A DNA stretch of 64,000 nucleotides from B1Sed10-231 sp046483385 (GCA_046483385.1 JAWODG010000026.1:1-64000); one strand, 5' to 3'; shown: positions 7,639-16,311, numbered from the stretch's first letter. Notes: generated by a model not told the origin, from the sequence alone. Numbers and translations are program-made.

Positions 7639-9249
7639 ATGGGCGACGACGGAGACAGCTTCGTTCGCAGCGCCAGTCTCGTGGCGGGGCTGACGCTTCT
7701 GAGCCGCGTTCTGGGACTCGTGCGCGACATCGCCTGCGCAGCTTTCTTCGGTGCCGGAGTCGTCTGGGACGCCTTCAGTTTCGCCTTCCGGATCCCCAAT
7801 CTGTTCCGACGGCTCTTCGGCGAGGGCGCCCTTAGCGCGGCCTTCGTCCCGGTATTCAGCGAACACCTCGAACTGCGGGGGAAGGAAGAGGCGGGCAAAC
7901 TGACCCGGCGCGTGGCGGGAGCCCTGACGGTCGTGCTGGCCGCCGTCGTGCTGTTTTGCGAGGTTGTTGTGCTCGTTGCCCTCATCGGGTTCGATCTGAA
8001 CCCGCGATGGCAACTCACTCTCCTTCTGACGGCGGTGCTTCTCCCCTATACCTTCCTCGTCTGCCTGACGGCCTTTGCGGGGGCAACACTGCACTCCCTC
8101 AAGCACTTTGCCGCACCCGCGCTCGCGCCCGTAGTGCTCAACGTAGTGTGGATTGTGACGGTCGTGGGGGTAGCACCCGCCCTTTTCGCGACGCCTCAGC
8201 GACGCATCTTCGTCGTCGCGGGAGCCATCCTCGCCGGGGGCGTGGCCCAACTGCTCCTTCAGCTTGCGGTATTACGGCGCAAAGGGTTCACTCTCCGGCC
8301 CCTCTTCGACGGCGCATATGGGCAGATCAAACGGATTGCCGCCACAATGGCGCCCGTCGCTCTGGGCATGGCCGCCTATCAACTGAACGTGGTGCTGGAT
8401 GGGGTCATCGCCATATCGCTGGCCGGTCCGCCCGATGCGGGTCCATTGCAGTTCGCCGGGTTCTCCCTCCCCTACCCTCTTCGAGTCGGCGCCAACAGCG
8501 TGCTCTACTACGCGAATCGCGTCATGCAGGCACCACTCGGCGTGTTCGGTATAGCGCTGGCAACGGCTGCATTCCCGACGCTTAGCCGACAGGCGGCCCG
8601 GCGGGACTGGACGGGCTTCTCTCGCTCCGTGCTCCGGGGATTGCGGCTGGTCGTCTTCATTGGTCTGCCCGCGGGCGTGGGCATGATGCTGGCCCGTCGT
8701 CCTCTCATAGGGCTGCTCTTCCAGCGCGGAGCATTTACACCCGAGATGGCCGCGCGGACCGCCCGCGCCCTGCTCTGTTATTCCGCCGGCATCTGGGCGT
8801 ACTGTGGCCTGCATGTGCTCACAAGGGCGTTCTACAGTCTGAAGCGGCCAGGGGTGCCGGCGGCGGTGGCCGGAGGCATGGTTGTGCTCAATCTGGCGGC
8901 CAACTTGATGCTGGTCTGGCCGATGGCGGAGGCCGGGCTGGCCACGTCCACGGCCGCCTGCGCCGCAATCCAGGTGTTCCTGTTGGGGTTTCTACTGCGG
9001 CGTGAAGTACCCCTCAGGGGACTGAGCGGCCTTGCCAGAACAACCGGGAAGACGGCGCTGGCGACGGCGACTATGGCGGCGGGCACCTCCTGGGTCCTGC
9101 GGTCACTGTCGGGCCGCGGTGACCTTGCTCAGCTCCTGGGAGGCGTGGCTGCCGGGGGGTTGATATTTGTCGCTTCCGCAGCCGTGCTGCGGATGGAAGA
9201 GCTTCACAGCCTGCTGCGAGCTATCGGTCGGTCGGAGCCGCGGCCCTGA
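7639..9249 (+). CDS. murJ: lipid II flippase MurJ
   Basis: This 536-residue polytopic membrane protein belongs to the MviN/MurJ family, which flips lipid-linked peptidoglycan precursor across the inner membrane. The diagnostic N-terminal stretch is present: SRVLGLVRD near residue 21, then RIPNLFRRLFGEGALSAAFVPVF near residues 50-73, with the conserved arginines. The length agrees with family members of about 510-550 residues and 14 helices. A GGGAG Shine-Dalgarno precedes the ATG. Together with rodA at 53.5-54.6 kb it shows that this organism makes peptidoglycan. Confidence 0.95.
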   Translation: MGDDGDSFVRSASLVAGLTLLSRVLGLVRDIACAAFFGAGVVWDAFSFAFRIPNLFRRLFGEGALSAAFVPVFSEHLELRGKEEAGKLTRRVAGALTVVLAAVVLFCEVVVLVALIGFDLNPRWQLTLLLTAVLLPYTFLVCLTAFAGATLHSLKHFAAPALAPVVLNVVWIVTVVGVAPALFATPQRRIFVVAGAILAGGVAQLLLQLAVLRRKGFTLRPLFDGAYGQIKRIAATMAPVALGMAAYQLNVVLDGVIAISLAGPPDAGPLQFAGFSLPYPLRVGANSVLYYANRVMQAPLGVFGIALATAAFPTLSRQAARRDWTGFSRSVLRGLRLVVFIGLPAGVGMMLARRPLIGLLFQRGAFTPEMAARTARALLCYSAGIWAYCGLHVLTRAFYSLKRPGVPAAVAGGMVVLNLAANLMLVWPMAEAGLATSTAACAAIQVFLLGFLLRREVPLRGLSGLARTTGKTALATATMAAGTSWVLRSLSGRGDLAQLLGGVAAGGLIFVASAAVLRMEELHSLLRAIGRSEPRP

Positions 9250-9259
9250 GCGGGGGATG

Positions 9260-9457
9260 TCACTCCTCGTCGCCGCCGGTGGGCGCCGGGCGGATAGCCA
9301 CGACCGCGTGGCACATGATGAGTGTTTCAGAATCGTTGCGCGTCAGCACCAGGTACTGATCCGTAACTTCATTGAGTACACCCTTTATGGTCTTATCGTT
9401 GACCGTCAGCACGCTGACCCGCCGGCCGAACCACTCTGTCTTCACAGTGCTTGCCAT
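9260..9457 (-). CDS. Hfq/Sm-like small protein
   Basis: This 65-residue protein looks like a bare Sm/LSm fold. VSVLTVNDKTIKGVL matches the Sm1 beta hairpin, DQYLVLTRN the following strand (compare Hfq DQFVVLLRN), and CHAVVAIRP (residues 49-57) the Sm2 motif (compare Hfq KHAISTI), including the RNA-binding histidine (H50) position. Hfq proteins are hexameric sRNA chaperones; whether this one forms a ring cannot be judged. It lacks the extended C-terminus of enterobacterial Hfq. A strong AAGGAGG Shine-Dalgarno precedes the ATG. It converges tightly on murJ (10-base gap). An unrelated SH3-like barrel is the main alternative. Confidence 0.5.
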   Translation of the reverse strand: MASTVKTEWFGRRVSVLTVNDKTIKGVLNEVTDQYLVLTRNDSETLIMCHAVVAIRPAPTGGDEE

Positions 9458-9540
9458 GGCTTTCGCGCTCCTCCTTCGGCAGTGGCGGGAATTGGACAGC
9501 GGGCCCCACGCGGAAAACCGGTCGCTGCAACGAGTGAGCC

Positions 9541-10287
9541 CTATTCCTCAAATCCCTCGAGTATCTCGCTGATGCTGCGCGACCCCTCGGGCATCACGAG
9601 GATCTCGACCCGCCGGTTCTCGGCCACGGGCGCCGTGGGTTCCTCCGGCTCGACCACCGGACGATTCGGTCCGAAACCGCAGATATAGCCGCGGGCGGGA
9701 TCCATGCCGTTCTCGACCAGATAGGTCATCACCGAGTGCGCCCGCATGGCGGACAGATGGTAGTTGTCCTCAAACGGGGCGTTCCGGATGGGGACTCCGT
9801 CCGTGTGCCCGTCTATCCGTATCTTGGTCGACGGGTGCGAAAGCAGATACTGGAGGACCTCCTGCAACGCACCCTTAGCCTCTTCGGTCAGGTCGATCTT
9901 GCCCAGAGCGAAGAGGATATCGTTCTCCACGACGATGAAGTTTCCTTCGCGCCGGCTCTGGACTTCGACGCCGGACAGGTCCTTGACCAGGCTCTGCAGT
10001 TCGGCGCGTTGCTCTTCCAGTCGCGCCTGCTCGGCACGAAGCTGGGAGAGCAGTTCCTCCTGCTGCCCGGCTTCCTGTTGAGCTTCGGCCAGTTGCTGCT
10101 GGAGGGTCTGCTTCTCTGCCTGTAGTTCATCGATGTTGGCGAGCAGGGACTCCCTCTCCCCCTCGCACATCCTCAGTTGCTCCTGCAGGTTCGCCTTCTG
10201 CTCACGGAGCTCCTTCGCCTGATTGGCGCATCCGGTCAGCCCCAGGAATGCAACGGCCAGCACGAGCAACAGGATCCGGTTTCGCAT
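9541..10287 (-). CDS. OmpA-family lipoprotein with coiled coil
   Basis: The 248-residue product has a lipoprotein signal (hydrophobic stretch then LTGC), a long heptad-rich coiled coil (about residues 22-105, many Glu/Gln/Leu), and a C-terminal OmpA/MotB peptidoglycan-binding domain with GHTDG, the LS..RA helix start and the terminal NRRVEI. It probably anchors the outer membrane or periplasmic complexes to peptidoglycan. The ATG at 10287 is preceded by AAGGAG 9 bases upstream; two further ATGs upstream in frame (10308, 10332) are less well placed. The neighbouring minus-strand HTH gene lies upstream with a 114-base gap. Confidence 0.85.
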   Translation of the reverse strand: MRNRILLLVLAVAFLGLTGCANQAKELREQKANLQEQLRMCEGERESLLANIDELQAEKQTLQQQLAEAQQEAGQQEELLSQLRAEQARLEEQRAELQSLVKDLSGVEVQSRREGNFIVVENDILFALGKIDLTEEAKGALQEVLQYLLSHPSTKIRIDGHTDGVPIRNAPFEDNYHLSAMRAHSVMTYLVENGMDPARGYICGFGPNRPVVEPEEPTAPVAENRRVEILVMPEGSRSISEILEGFEE

Positions 10288-10401
10288 CGGGATCGGCTCC
10301 TTACGCATTTTGTTGGTACAGTATACTGGCAAAGCACGTACGGATGCTCTACGCCGCGGCGCCGTTCGAGCGGAGCTCCGCTTGCTCCCGCGGAGTGCGG
10401 C

Positions 10402-11439
10402 TTACAGCAACCAGTTCATAAGACCGGTGGAGTACTGCGGATCGTATGCGTTCTCGACCATGCAGATGCCGCCGATCAGCAGAACCACCAGCGCGATAAC
10501 CAGCAGGACCACCCACCCCCCGCTGACCTGTGTTTCTGCGCCCGCGGCAACGGGAGCGGCCGTGGGCACCTCGAACTCCTCGCCGAACTCGGCCTCTTCC
10601 TCTTCTTCGACTTCGAGGCCTTCTTCGAGTTCAGTGGGTTCGAAGGTCGGCTCCTCCATCGTGGTGATGTCGGCTGTGATCTCCTCTTCCTCGGCCTCGG
10701 GCGCCACCTCGGGCTCCTGCTCCTCCTCGATCTCCATGATCTCGCTGAGCAGGTCCTCTTCGGCGACTTCCTCCTCGGAGGGCTCAAGGATGTCGGTGAT
10801 GATCTCCTCTTCCTCCTCGATCTCGGCGGGCGCCTCGAGTTCTTCTTCCTCTTCCTCGCCCTCCAGCTCGAAATCCTCTTCGAGCGTATCGGAGAAATCG
10901 AAGATCTCTTCCTCCTCCTCGGCCCCGGCCTCCTGGACGGCCTCCAGGTCGAGTTCGGTCTCCAGCGTGGACTCGCTGGCGCTGGACTCTTCGCCAAGCG
11001 GAACCTCGACCTCGCCGGTCTCCTCCTCCGCCACGGCTTCAAGCTCGAACTCCGGCTCTTCCTCTTCCAGCACCTCGGTGTCCCGTTCGGCGCCGGCGCC
11101 CGCGGGGGCCTCCTCCAGCAAGTCCGTTTCGCGCTCGGACTCCTCGGATTCTTCCTCGAGCAACTCCGTCTCGGGCTCCTTCTCCTCGGCGGGCTCCTCC
11201 CCCTCCATCACGTCGGTCGGTGGCTCGCCGCTGGTCTCTTCCTCGTCGGCCATCACCGTGGGGCGTTTCTCGAGCGAGTCCTTCAGGTCGGTGACCTCGG
11301 CGTACCGGAACTTGGTCTCGCCGGAGACGATGTGCTCCTTCAGTCGGCCCTCGCGGATGAGGTCGTTCAATTGGCTACGGTTGATCTGCAGCTCGTGAAG
11401 GACCTGTTCGTAACTGAGGTATTCTTCGTCTTTCGCCAT
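10402..11439 (-). CDS. acidic HTH_17 protein with C-terminal membrane anchor
   Basis: The 345-residue protein has three parts. An N-terminal excisionase-like helix-turn-helix (about residues 8-58, YLSYEQVLHELQINRSQLND followed by a KFRYAEV wing) would bind DNA or a partner. A middle region of about 235 residues is extremely rich in glutamate with few lysines, probably disordered. A single transmembrane segment (about residues 307-327) lies close to the C-terminus, leaving about 18 residues outside. This is the layout of a tail-anchored, membrane-tethered DNA-binding protein. A promoter with a perfect TATAAT lies 60 bases upstream. No function is known to me. Confidence 0.75.
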   Translation of the reverse strand: MAKDEEYLSYEQVLHELQINRSQLNDLIREGRLKEHIVSGETKFRYAEVTDLKDSLEKRPTVMADEEETSGEPPTDVMEGEEPAEEKEPETELLEEESEESERETDLLEEAPAGAGAERDTEVLEEEEPEFELEAVAEEETGEVEVPLGEESSASESTLETELDLEAVQEAGAEEEEEIFDFSDTLEEDFELEGEEEEEELEAPAEIEEEEEIITDILEPSEEEVAEEDLLSEIMEIEEEQEPEVAPEAEEEEITADITTMEEPTFEPTELEEGLEVEEEEEAEFGEEFEVPTAAPVAAGAETQVSGGWVVLLVIALVVLLIGGICMVENAYDPQYSTGLMNWLL

Positions 11440-11506
11440 CTCTCCCTCTCCTGCGTAAAGGGTAACCTCACCCGGTCATTTGCCGAAACCCGCCTACAGC
11501 ACCGGT

Positions 11507-11534
11507 ATTATAACAATGAGCGGCCGATTTTCAA
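11507..11534 (-). promoter_or_regulatory. sigma-70-like promoter of the acidic HTH gene
   Basis: On the minus strand TTGAAA (11529-11534), 16 bases, then a perfect TATAAT (11507-11512). It predicts a leader of about 60 bases before the ATG at 11439. Confidence 0.6.
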
Positions 11535-11557
11535 ACAGGTTCTCAATGGTCGCCGTC

Positions 11558-11935
11558 TCAGTACACGTCTTCGGGATCGAACACCCGCTCCTCGCAAACT
11601 TCCAGCTCATCGCTCTCCGCGTCGTAGCACCTGTAATAACAGGTGAAATAGCCGGCATGGCAGGCCGCCACCTTTTGCTCAACGAGGAACAGCAGGGAAT
11701 TGTCGGCGCAATCCACCCGCACCTCCTTCACCTGCTGGGTGTGCCCGCTGGTCTCGCCTTTGAGCATGACGCGGCCGCGGGAGCGCCTGAAAACGTGCAC
11801 CTGACCGGTCTGGAGCGTCCTGCGCAACGCCTCCTTGTCCATGTAGCAGAGCGTCAGCGGCTGCCCGTCCACCGAAGCGATGATGGCGGGGATGAGCCCG
11901 TCTTGAAAGTTCAGCCTCTCAACCAGTGCGTCCAT
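11558..11935 (-). CDS. hisI: phosphoribosyl-AMP cyclohydrolase HisI
   Basis: This 125-residue enzyme opens the purine ring of phosphoribosyl-AMP, the third step of histidine biosynthesis, in the cytoplasm. The family motifs are visible: YMDKEAL, the SRGR..KGETSGH phosphate-binding segment, and the metal-binding cysteines in DCADNS and ACHAGYFTCYY. It is a stand-alone HisI without a fused HisE. The ATG at 11935 follows AGGA with 6 bases spacing; the open frame upstream has no start with a ribosome site. No other his gene is next to it; hisG is nearly 40 kb away. Confidence 0.93.
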   Translation of the reverse strand: MDALVERLNFQDGLIPAIIASVDGQPLTLCYMDKEALRRTLQTGQVHVFRRSRGRVMLKGETSGHTQQVKEVRVDCADNSLLFLVEQKVAACHAGYFTCYYRCYDAESDELEVCEERVFDPEDVY

Positions 11936-11969
11936 ACTCGTTCCTATCAGTTTCGTACAAGCCGCCCAT

Positions 11970-11998
11970 ATCGTAGGCAGTTGCCGGGGCGCTGTCAA
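11970..11998 (-). promoter_or_regulatory. sigma-70-like promoter of hisI
   Basis: On the minus strand TTGACA (11993-11998), 17 bases, TACGAT (11970-11975). The -35 box is a perfect consensus. It is divergent from the promoter at 12028-12056. Confidence 0.6.
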
Positions 11999-12027
11999 AG
12001 GCGCGCGGCCGACGCTCCCGCGGGGAC

Positions 12028-12056
12028 TTGCCAACAAGGCGCCGTTGCCCTATATT
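12028..12056 (+). promoter_or_regulatory. sigma-70-like promoter of the HNH-lipoprotein-mla cluster
   Basis: TTGCCA (12028-12033), 17 bases, TATATT (12051-12056), about 40 bases before the ATG at 12095. The -35 boxes of this and the hisI promoter are 29 bases apart. Confidence 0.55.
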
Positions 12057-12094
12057 CCACGTGAGAAACGAGACGCGGCGTGCAGGAGCGCACA

Positions 12095-12724
12095 ATGTCC
12101 AGCGCAGCACTACAGTCCAGTGTTCTGGTGCTGAACAGGTCTTTTGTCCCGGTTCATCTGGTAACGGCCCGGCGCGCCTTCGGCATGTTATTCAAGTCCA
12201 TCGCCGAAGTCGTGCTGATCGAGGACGGGCGGCTGGGCCTGTACAATTTCGAGAGCTGGCAGGAAGTCAGCGAGTTCAAGAAGAATAACGGAATTGCCGA
12301 CCAGAACGCGGAGTGGGTCAGCACGGTCAGCTACGACATTCAGGTGCCCCGCATCATCCGTCTGCTGTTCTACAACCGCTTCCCCGACCACAACGTCAGT
12401 CTGAACCGGAGGAACTTGTTCGCGCGCGACGAGAACAGGTGCCAGTACTGCGGGGTGAAGTTTCCCTCTTCCGAGCTGAGCATCGACCACGTCATTCCCC
12501 TTTCGCTGGGCGGGCAGACCACGTGGAAAAACGTCGTCTGCGCATGCACCGAATGCAACAAGCGCAAGGGCGGCCGCACGCCGAAGCAGGCCGGCATGGC
12601 ACTGATACGCTCCCCGTTCGAACCCCGCTTCAACCCCCTGATCCGGCTGAAACTGCGCCGCGAAAAATACTACTCCTGGCGGCAGTTCCTCGACGAAGCC
12701 TACTGGTCCGTCACGCTCGCATGA
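12095..12724 (+). CDS. HNH endonuclease family protein
   Basis: The 209-residue protein has an N-terminal domain of about 100 residues followed by a zinc-HNH module: CQYCG, then SIDHVIPLSLGG with the catalytic His, then an asparagine (TTWKNVV) and CTECN. These are the two zinc-binding CxxC pairs and the HNH catalytic set. Proteins with this layout are widespread and stand alone; their biological role is not established. The ATG at 12095 follows AGGAG with 6 bases spacing; a GTG at 12080 is in frame but lacks a site. The stop overlaps the ATG of the next gene (ATGA), so translation is coupled to the lipoprotein gene. Confidence 0.85.
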   Translation: MSSAALQSSVLVLNRSFVPVHLVTARRAFGMLFKSIAEVVLIEDGRLGLYNFESWQEVSEFKKNNGIADQNAEWVSTVSYDIQVPRIIRLLFYNRFPDHNVSLNRRNLFARDENRCQYCGVKFPSSELSIDHVIPLSLGGQTTWKNVVCACTECNKRKGGRTPKQAGMALIRSPFEPRFNPLIRLKLRREKYYSWRQFLDEAYWSVTLA

Positions 12725-14295
12725 GCTCCCCCCCCGCCATCGGTCCGGCTCCGCGTACTCTGCGTCCCCTGGTTCTCTTTGCCCTGTTGGTGCTTCTGTG
12801 TGGCGGATGCGCCGCAGGACGCGTCAACCTGTGGCCCGTGTACTTCCACGAGACACGGGAGCTGAGCGGCCCGGACGGGACGCGGACCGTCACGTCAACG
12901 GACGTCCTGTACCCCGTATTTCACCGCGAATCGGACGGTTCCTCCACGTGGCACGCGGTGCGCCCGCTTTACAACGCCGAAACCCAACCCGACGGCGAGT
13001 TGACGGTGAAGTACCTCTGGCCGCTCGGGCTGATCCACAAACGCGGTGAAACCGAGAGGCACTACCGCCTTTTCCCGCTCTTCGCGTGGCTGAAAACGCA
13101 CGTCGCGAGCGCGGACGGCAATTCCGTGCACGCCCATCTGCTCCAACTCATCCGCTGGGGCAGCGACGCCCGCTACGGGCCCTACTTCGCCGTCTTCCCG
13201 CTGGGCGGTGTGACGCACAATGTGATCGGACCGACCTGGAACTTCCTGCTGTTTCCGCTCTATTCATATTACCGACGAGGTGAGTACGTCCGACACGATT
13301 TCCCCTGGCCCGTGCTGGGATTCGGTCGCTCCTCGGACAACAGCCGGCGGATGACACGGTTCTGGCCTTTCTACGTCCACCGGATCGAGGACAGTGCACG
13401 GGGACTCTACGAGCGCCATGACCGTCTGTGGCCGCTTTTCCGTTGGGGGCGTCTCGACCCCGGCGGGCGCTACCACCACAAGGTCTTCGTGGCCGTGCCC
13501 TTCTACAGCAGTATTCTGACGTATGACCGGGAGGGGGAACTGGTGGCCTACGTCCGCAGCTACCTCGGTGTCCGCTTCGCGCGGGACTTCCGTGAACAGA
13601 AACAGCGGACCGGCTGGGGCGCCCTGTGGTCGCTGATCTACCACAAGCGCACTGACAGCAGGGACGACCTGTGCATCTTTCCCTTCTACTGGCGCACCAC
13701 CCACTCCCGCGGCGGCCCCGACAGCGAGCGACGCTGGACGCGCTACCGTGTGCCGTGGCCCATCGTCTGGATAGACTCCGACCGCCTGCGTGACGACGTG
13801 CACAAAAGTGGACTCATCGTCGCGCCGTTCTACTGGCACTTCACAGACGTGACCGACCCCGGCGGCCCGGATGAACGGACCGCACGGCGCATCACCCTGT
13901 GGCCGTTGAGCACGTGGGAGCAAGAGGCGGACGGCGCACGGCACCTGTGGGTCGTCAGTCGGGGCTGGCGCGATCCCGGAGGCGGCTACAAGCGGAACTA
14001 TCGGGACATCCTGGACTTTTTCCAGTACCACCATCGCACCGACGGGACCCGGGAGACACGGCTCCTGTCCCGCCTCTACCATCATCGGCGCGGGCCCGGG
14101 GGACGGTACTTGAGCCTGATGTCCCTGTTTACATACGATGGGACCGGCGAAGTCGTGGGCGAGAGCGGCAGTTACGTGAGCGCCCTGTTCGGGCTGATCA
14201 AGGTGTCGTGGACCCCGGCCGGACGCCGCTGGCGACTGTTTTACATACCCCTGAGCGGAAGCGGAGCAAAGGACGGCGATGCCGAACCTTCTTGA
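12721..14295 (+). CDS. predicted lipoprotein with WP-type repeats, linked to mla genes
   Basis: I do not recognise a named family in this 524-residue protein. It begins with an arginine-containing n-region, a hydrophobic stretch and CGGC, consistent with a lipoprotein signal. The rest contains about sixteen copies of a short motif of the type (L/F)WP(L/F)(Y/F), spaced roughly 25-40 residues apart, each followed by charged turn residues; examples are NLWPVYF, RFWPFYV, RLWPLFR and TLWPLST. This looks like a repeating antiparallel beta structure, possibly a barrel or propeller. It overlaps the HNH gene by 4 bases and mlaE by 17 bases, so it is probably an envelope partner of the Mla transporter. 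Confidence 0.75.
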   Translation: MSSPPAIGPAPRTLRPLVLFALLVLLCGGCAAGRVNLWPVYFHETRELSGPDGTRTVTSTDVLYPVFHRESDGSSTWHAVRPLYNAETQPDGELTVKYLWPLGLIHKRGETERHYRLFPLFAWLKTHVASADGNSVHAHLLQLIRWGSDARYGPYFAVFPLGGVTHNVIGPTWNFLLFPLYSYYRRGEYVRHDFPWPVLGFGRSSDNSRRMTRFWPFYVHRIEDSARGLYERHDRLWPLFRWGRLDPGGRYHHKVFVAVPFYSSILTYDREGELVAYVRSYLGVRFARDFREQKQRTGWGALWSLIYHKRTDSRDDLCIFPFYWRTTHSRGGPDSERRWTRYRVPWPIVWIDSDRLRDDVHKSGLIVAPFYWHFTDVTDPGGPDERTARRITLWPLSTWEQEADGARHLWVVSRGWRDPGGGYKRNYRDILDFFQYHHRTDGTRETRLLSRLYHHRRGPGGRYLSLMSLFTYDGTGEVVGESGSYVSALFGLIKVSWTPAGRRWRLFYIPLSGSGAKDGDAEPS

Positions 14296-15040
14296 AAGCG
14301 GCGCGCACGCGTGTTCAGTCACGTACGACGTGGCGGAGCTGGCTCTGCAGAGCGTGCGTCACGCCGGAGAGGCCGTCCGCCGACACAAGCTTCTGTTCAA
14401 ACAGCTTTACGAGGTGGGCAACCGGAGCCTGCTGGTAGTCACGATATTCGGCATTTTCGTCGGCCTGATCCTGGTGCTGTACGGCGGAGACCAGCTACAG
14501 CGCTTCGGCCAGCAGAAGTACATCGGGCTCACGGGGCTCGCCATCGTGTGGGAGTTCGGGCCGGTTTTCACGGCGTTCATTCTGGCAGGGCGCGTGGGCA
14601 GCGCGTACGCCGCCGAGATCGGCACCATGAAGGTGTATGACGAGATAGACTCACTCCGGGTGATGGGCGTCTCGCCCGTGGCGTATCTGGCCTCGCCCCG
14701 GCTGCTTGCCTGTTCAGTGATGACGCCGGCGCTGGTGGCCATCGCGGACTTCTTTGCTCTGGTTGGCGGGGCCTTTATGGCGTGGGTGTACGTGCGGGTG
14801 GCGCCGAACCAGTTCTTTCAGCTCTTCTTTCAGCACCTGACCACCGAGGAGATGGTAAGGTCGCTGATCAAGTCTCTGGTTTTCGGTGCCATCATCGCCA
14901 TAACGGGCTGCTACCACGGGTTCACGACCACGGGAGGCGCCGAAGGCGTAGGCCGAAGCACCACCCGGAGCGTGGTCCACAGCCTGCTGGCCATCCTGAT
15001 TGCCGACTATTTCATCAGCAAGCTCCTGCTGGCCGTCTGA
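14279..15040 (+). CDS. mlaE: MlaE-type ABC transporter permease
   Basis: This 253-residue membrane protein is the permease of an Mla/MCE phospholipid transporter. The MlaE hallmarks are visible: about five transmembrane helices, GPVFTAFILAGRVGSAYAAEIGTM in the middle (the coupling region), and EIDSLRVMGVSP directly after it. It overlaps the lipoprotein gene upstream and is followed by the MCE-domain gene and the ATPase gene, the usual three components. In the family, the complex moves phospholipids between the inner and outer membranes; direction cannot be told here. Confidence 0.93.
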   Translation: MPNLLESGAHACSVTYDVAELALQSVRHAGEAVRRHKLLFKQLYEVGNRSLLVVTIFGIFVGLILVLYGGDQLQRFGQQKYIGLTGLAIVWEFGPVFTAFILAGRVGSAYAAEIGTMKVYDEIDSLRVMGVSPVAYLASPRLLACSVMTPALVAIADFFALVGGAFMAWVYVRVAPNQFFQLFFQHLTTEEMVRSLIKSLVFGAIIAITGCYHGFTTTGGAEGVGRSTTRSVVHSLLAILIADYFISKLLLAV

Positions 15041-15094
15041 GGCGGCCGCGGATGAGGCAAACGAAAGCATCGCTGGCGTGGAGGTAACTCGGTC

Positions 15095-16297
15095 ATGGCG
15101 CGCAAAGTGCTTGTGGGCATGCTCCTTCTGGCGGCCCTTTTCATCTTCGGACTGGCCACCTTCTACGTGGAGAACTGGCGCTTTTACCTGGGCAAGGGCT
15201 ACCGCCTGCGCGCCCGGTTTCCCGTGGCGCAGACGATGGACAAGGGGGACATCGTCCGCCTGGCCGGCGTCCCCGTCGGCACCGTTGAGGAACTGGACGT
15301 AAACACGAAGGTGGACACGCACCAGCCGGTGGAGGCGTCGCTGTTCATCCGAGGCGACGTGACGGTGAGAGCCGATGACAGGGCCATGATCAAAATGAGC
15401 ACCCTGTTCGGGGGCAACTACGTGTCCATCGAGCGCGGCGACCCCGAGGCGCCGCCGTTGCGCAACGGAGACGAGCTGCTGAACACCGGCGTCGCCCCGA
15501 GCATCACGGAGGTCGTCGAGGAATCGACTGCCACTCTCCAGAAGGTGTCCAACGCATTCGATGAGATTACCGCCATCACGGAGAATATCCGTCGCGGGGA
15601 AGGCGCGCTGGGCCGGCTGGTGCATGACGAAGAGCTCTACGAGCAGCTTCGCACGGCGGTGGCCGACGCGCAGGAGGCCGTGGCGGGCGTGAAGAATGCG
15701 ACCCAACGCATCGAACAGGGCCAGGGGCTCCTGGGCAAGCTGGTGATGGACGACAGAATGGCCGACGACTTCAGCGTGCTAACAACGGACGCCCGCGAGA
15801 CAGCGGCCAACTTCCGGGCCATCTCCGACGACATGCGGGACGGACGTGGGACCGTGGGACGCCTTTTGCAGGACGAGGAGATGTATGACAGGCTCAATGA
15901 CTCGGTCGCCTCGATCGACCAGGCCGCCCGCGCCTTCCGGGAGGGCGACGGCATCGTGCGGAAGCTGCTGGAGGACCCAAAGCTGGCCGAGGACTTCGAG
16001 ACCCTGACGGCCAACCTGCGGCAGGTCTCCGACAAGCTCAACGAGGGCGAAGGCGCGCTCGGAAAGTTGATGGCCAGCGACGAGGCTTACGAGAAGCTGA
16101 ACGCTTCGCTGGTCGACCTGAACGCCGTCACGGCGGCCATGGCACGGGGCGAGGGCACGCTCGGGAAGCTCATGAAGGACGACAGGCTGTACGGTCAGCT
16201 CACGCAGATTGCGGACGACCTGCAGGCGATGCTGGACACGTACAGGGAGCAATCCCCCGTCATCTCGTTCGCCGGCGCGGTGTTCGGCGCATTCTGA
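15095..16297 (+). CDS. mlaD: MlaD-family MCE protein with six tandem C-terminal repeats
   Basis: The 400-residue protein has one N-terminal transmembrane helix (about residues 5-24), one MCE domain (about residues 36-116, with RLAGVPVGTVEEL), then a long C-terminal region. That region contains six repeats with the consensus (E/R)G(E/R)GxLGxLxxDxxxY, beginning near residues 168, 208, 249, 283, 318 and 352. Similar G-x-G-x-L-G-x-L repeats occur in other long MCE proteins. The repeat region is predicted helical and could extend a tube or shaft in the periplasm. The ABC components flank it, which supports the assignment. Confidence 0.9.
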   Translation: MARKVLVGMLLLAALFIFGLATFYVENWRFYLGKGYRLRARFPVAQTMDKGDIVRLAGVPVGTVEELDVNTKVDTHQPVEASLFIRGDVTVRADDRAMIKMSTLFGGNYVSIERGDPEAPPLRNGDELLNTGVAPSITEVVEESTATLQKVSNAFDEITAITENIRRGEGALGRLVHDEELYEQLRTAVADAQEAVAGVKNATQRIEQGQGLLGKLVMDDRMADDFSVLTTDARETAANFRAISDDMRDGRGTVGRLLQDEEMYDRLNDSVASIDQAARAFREGDGIVRKLLEDPKLAEDFETLTANLRQVSDKLNEGEGALGKLMASDEAYEKLNASLVDLNAVTAAMARGEGTLGKLMKDDRLYGQLTQIADDLQAMLDTYREQSPVISFAGAVFGAF

Positions 16298-16311
16298 GCG
16301 GAGGCGAAGCG

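Noticed and set aside
10177..11646. Leucine-rich open frame of 489 codons on the plus strand.
   Set aside because: It is the mirror of the glutamate-rich minus-strand gene (GAG/GAA codons read as CTC/TTC), so its composition is an artefact.
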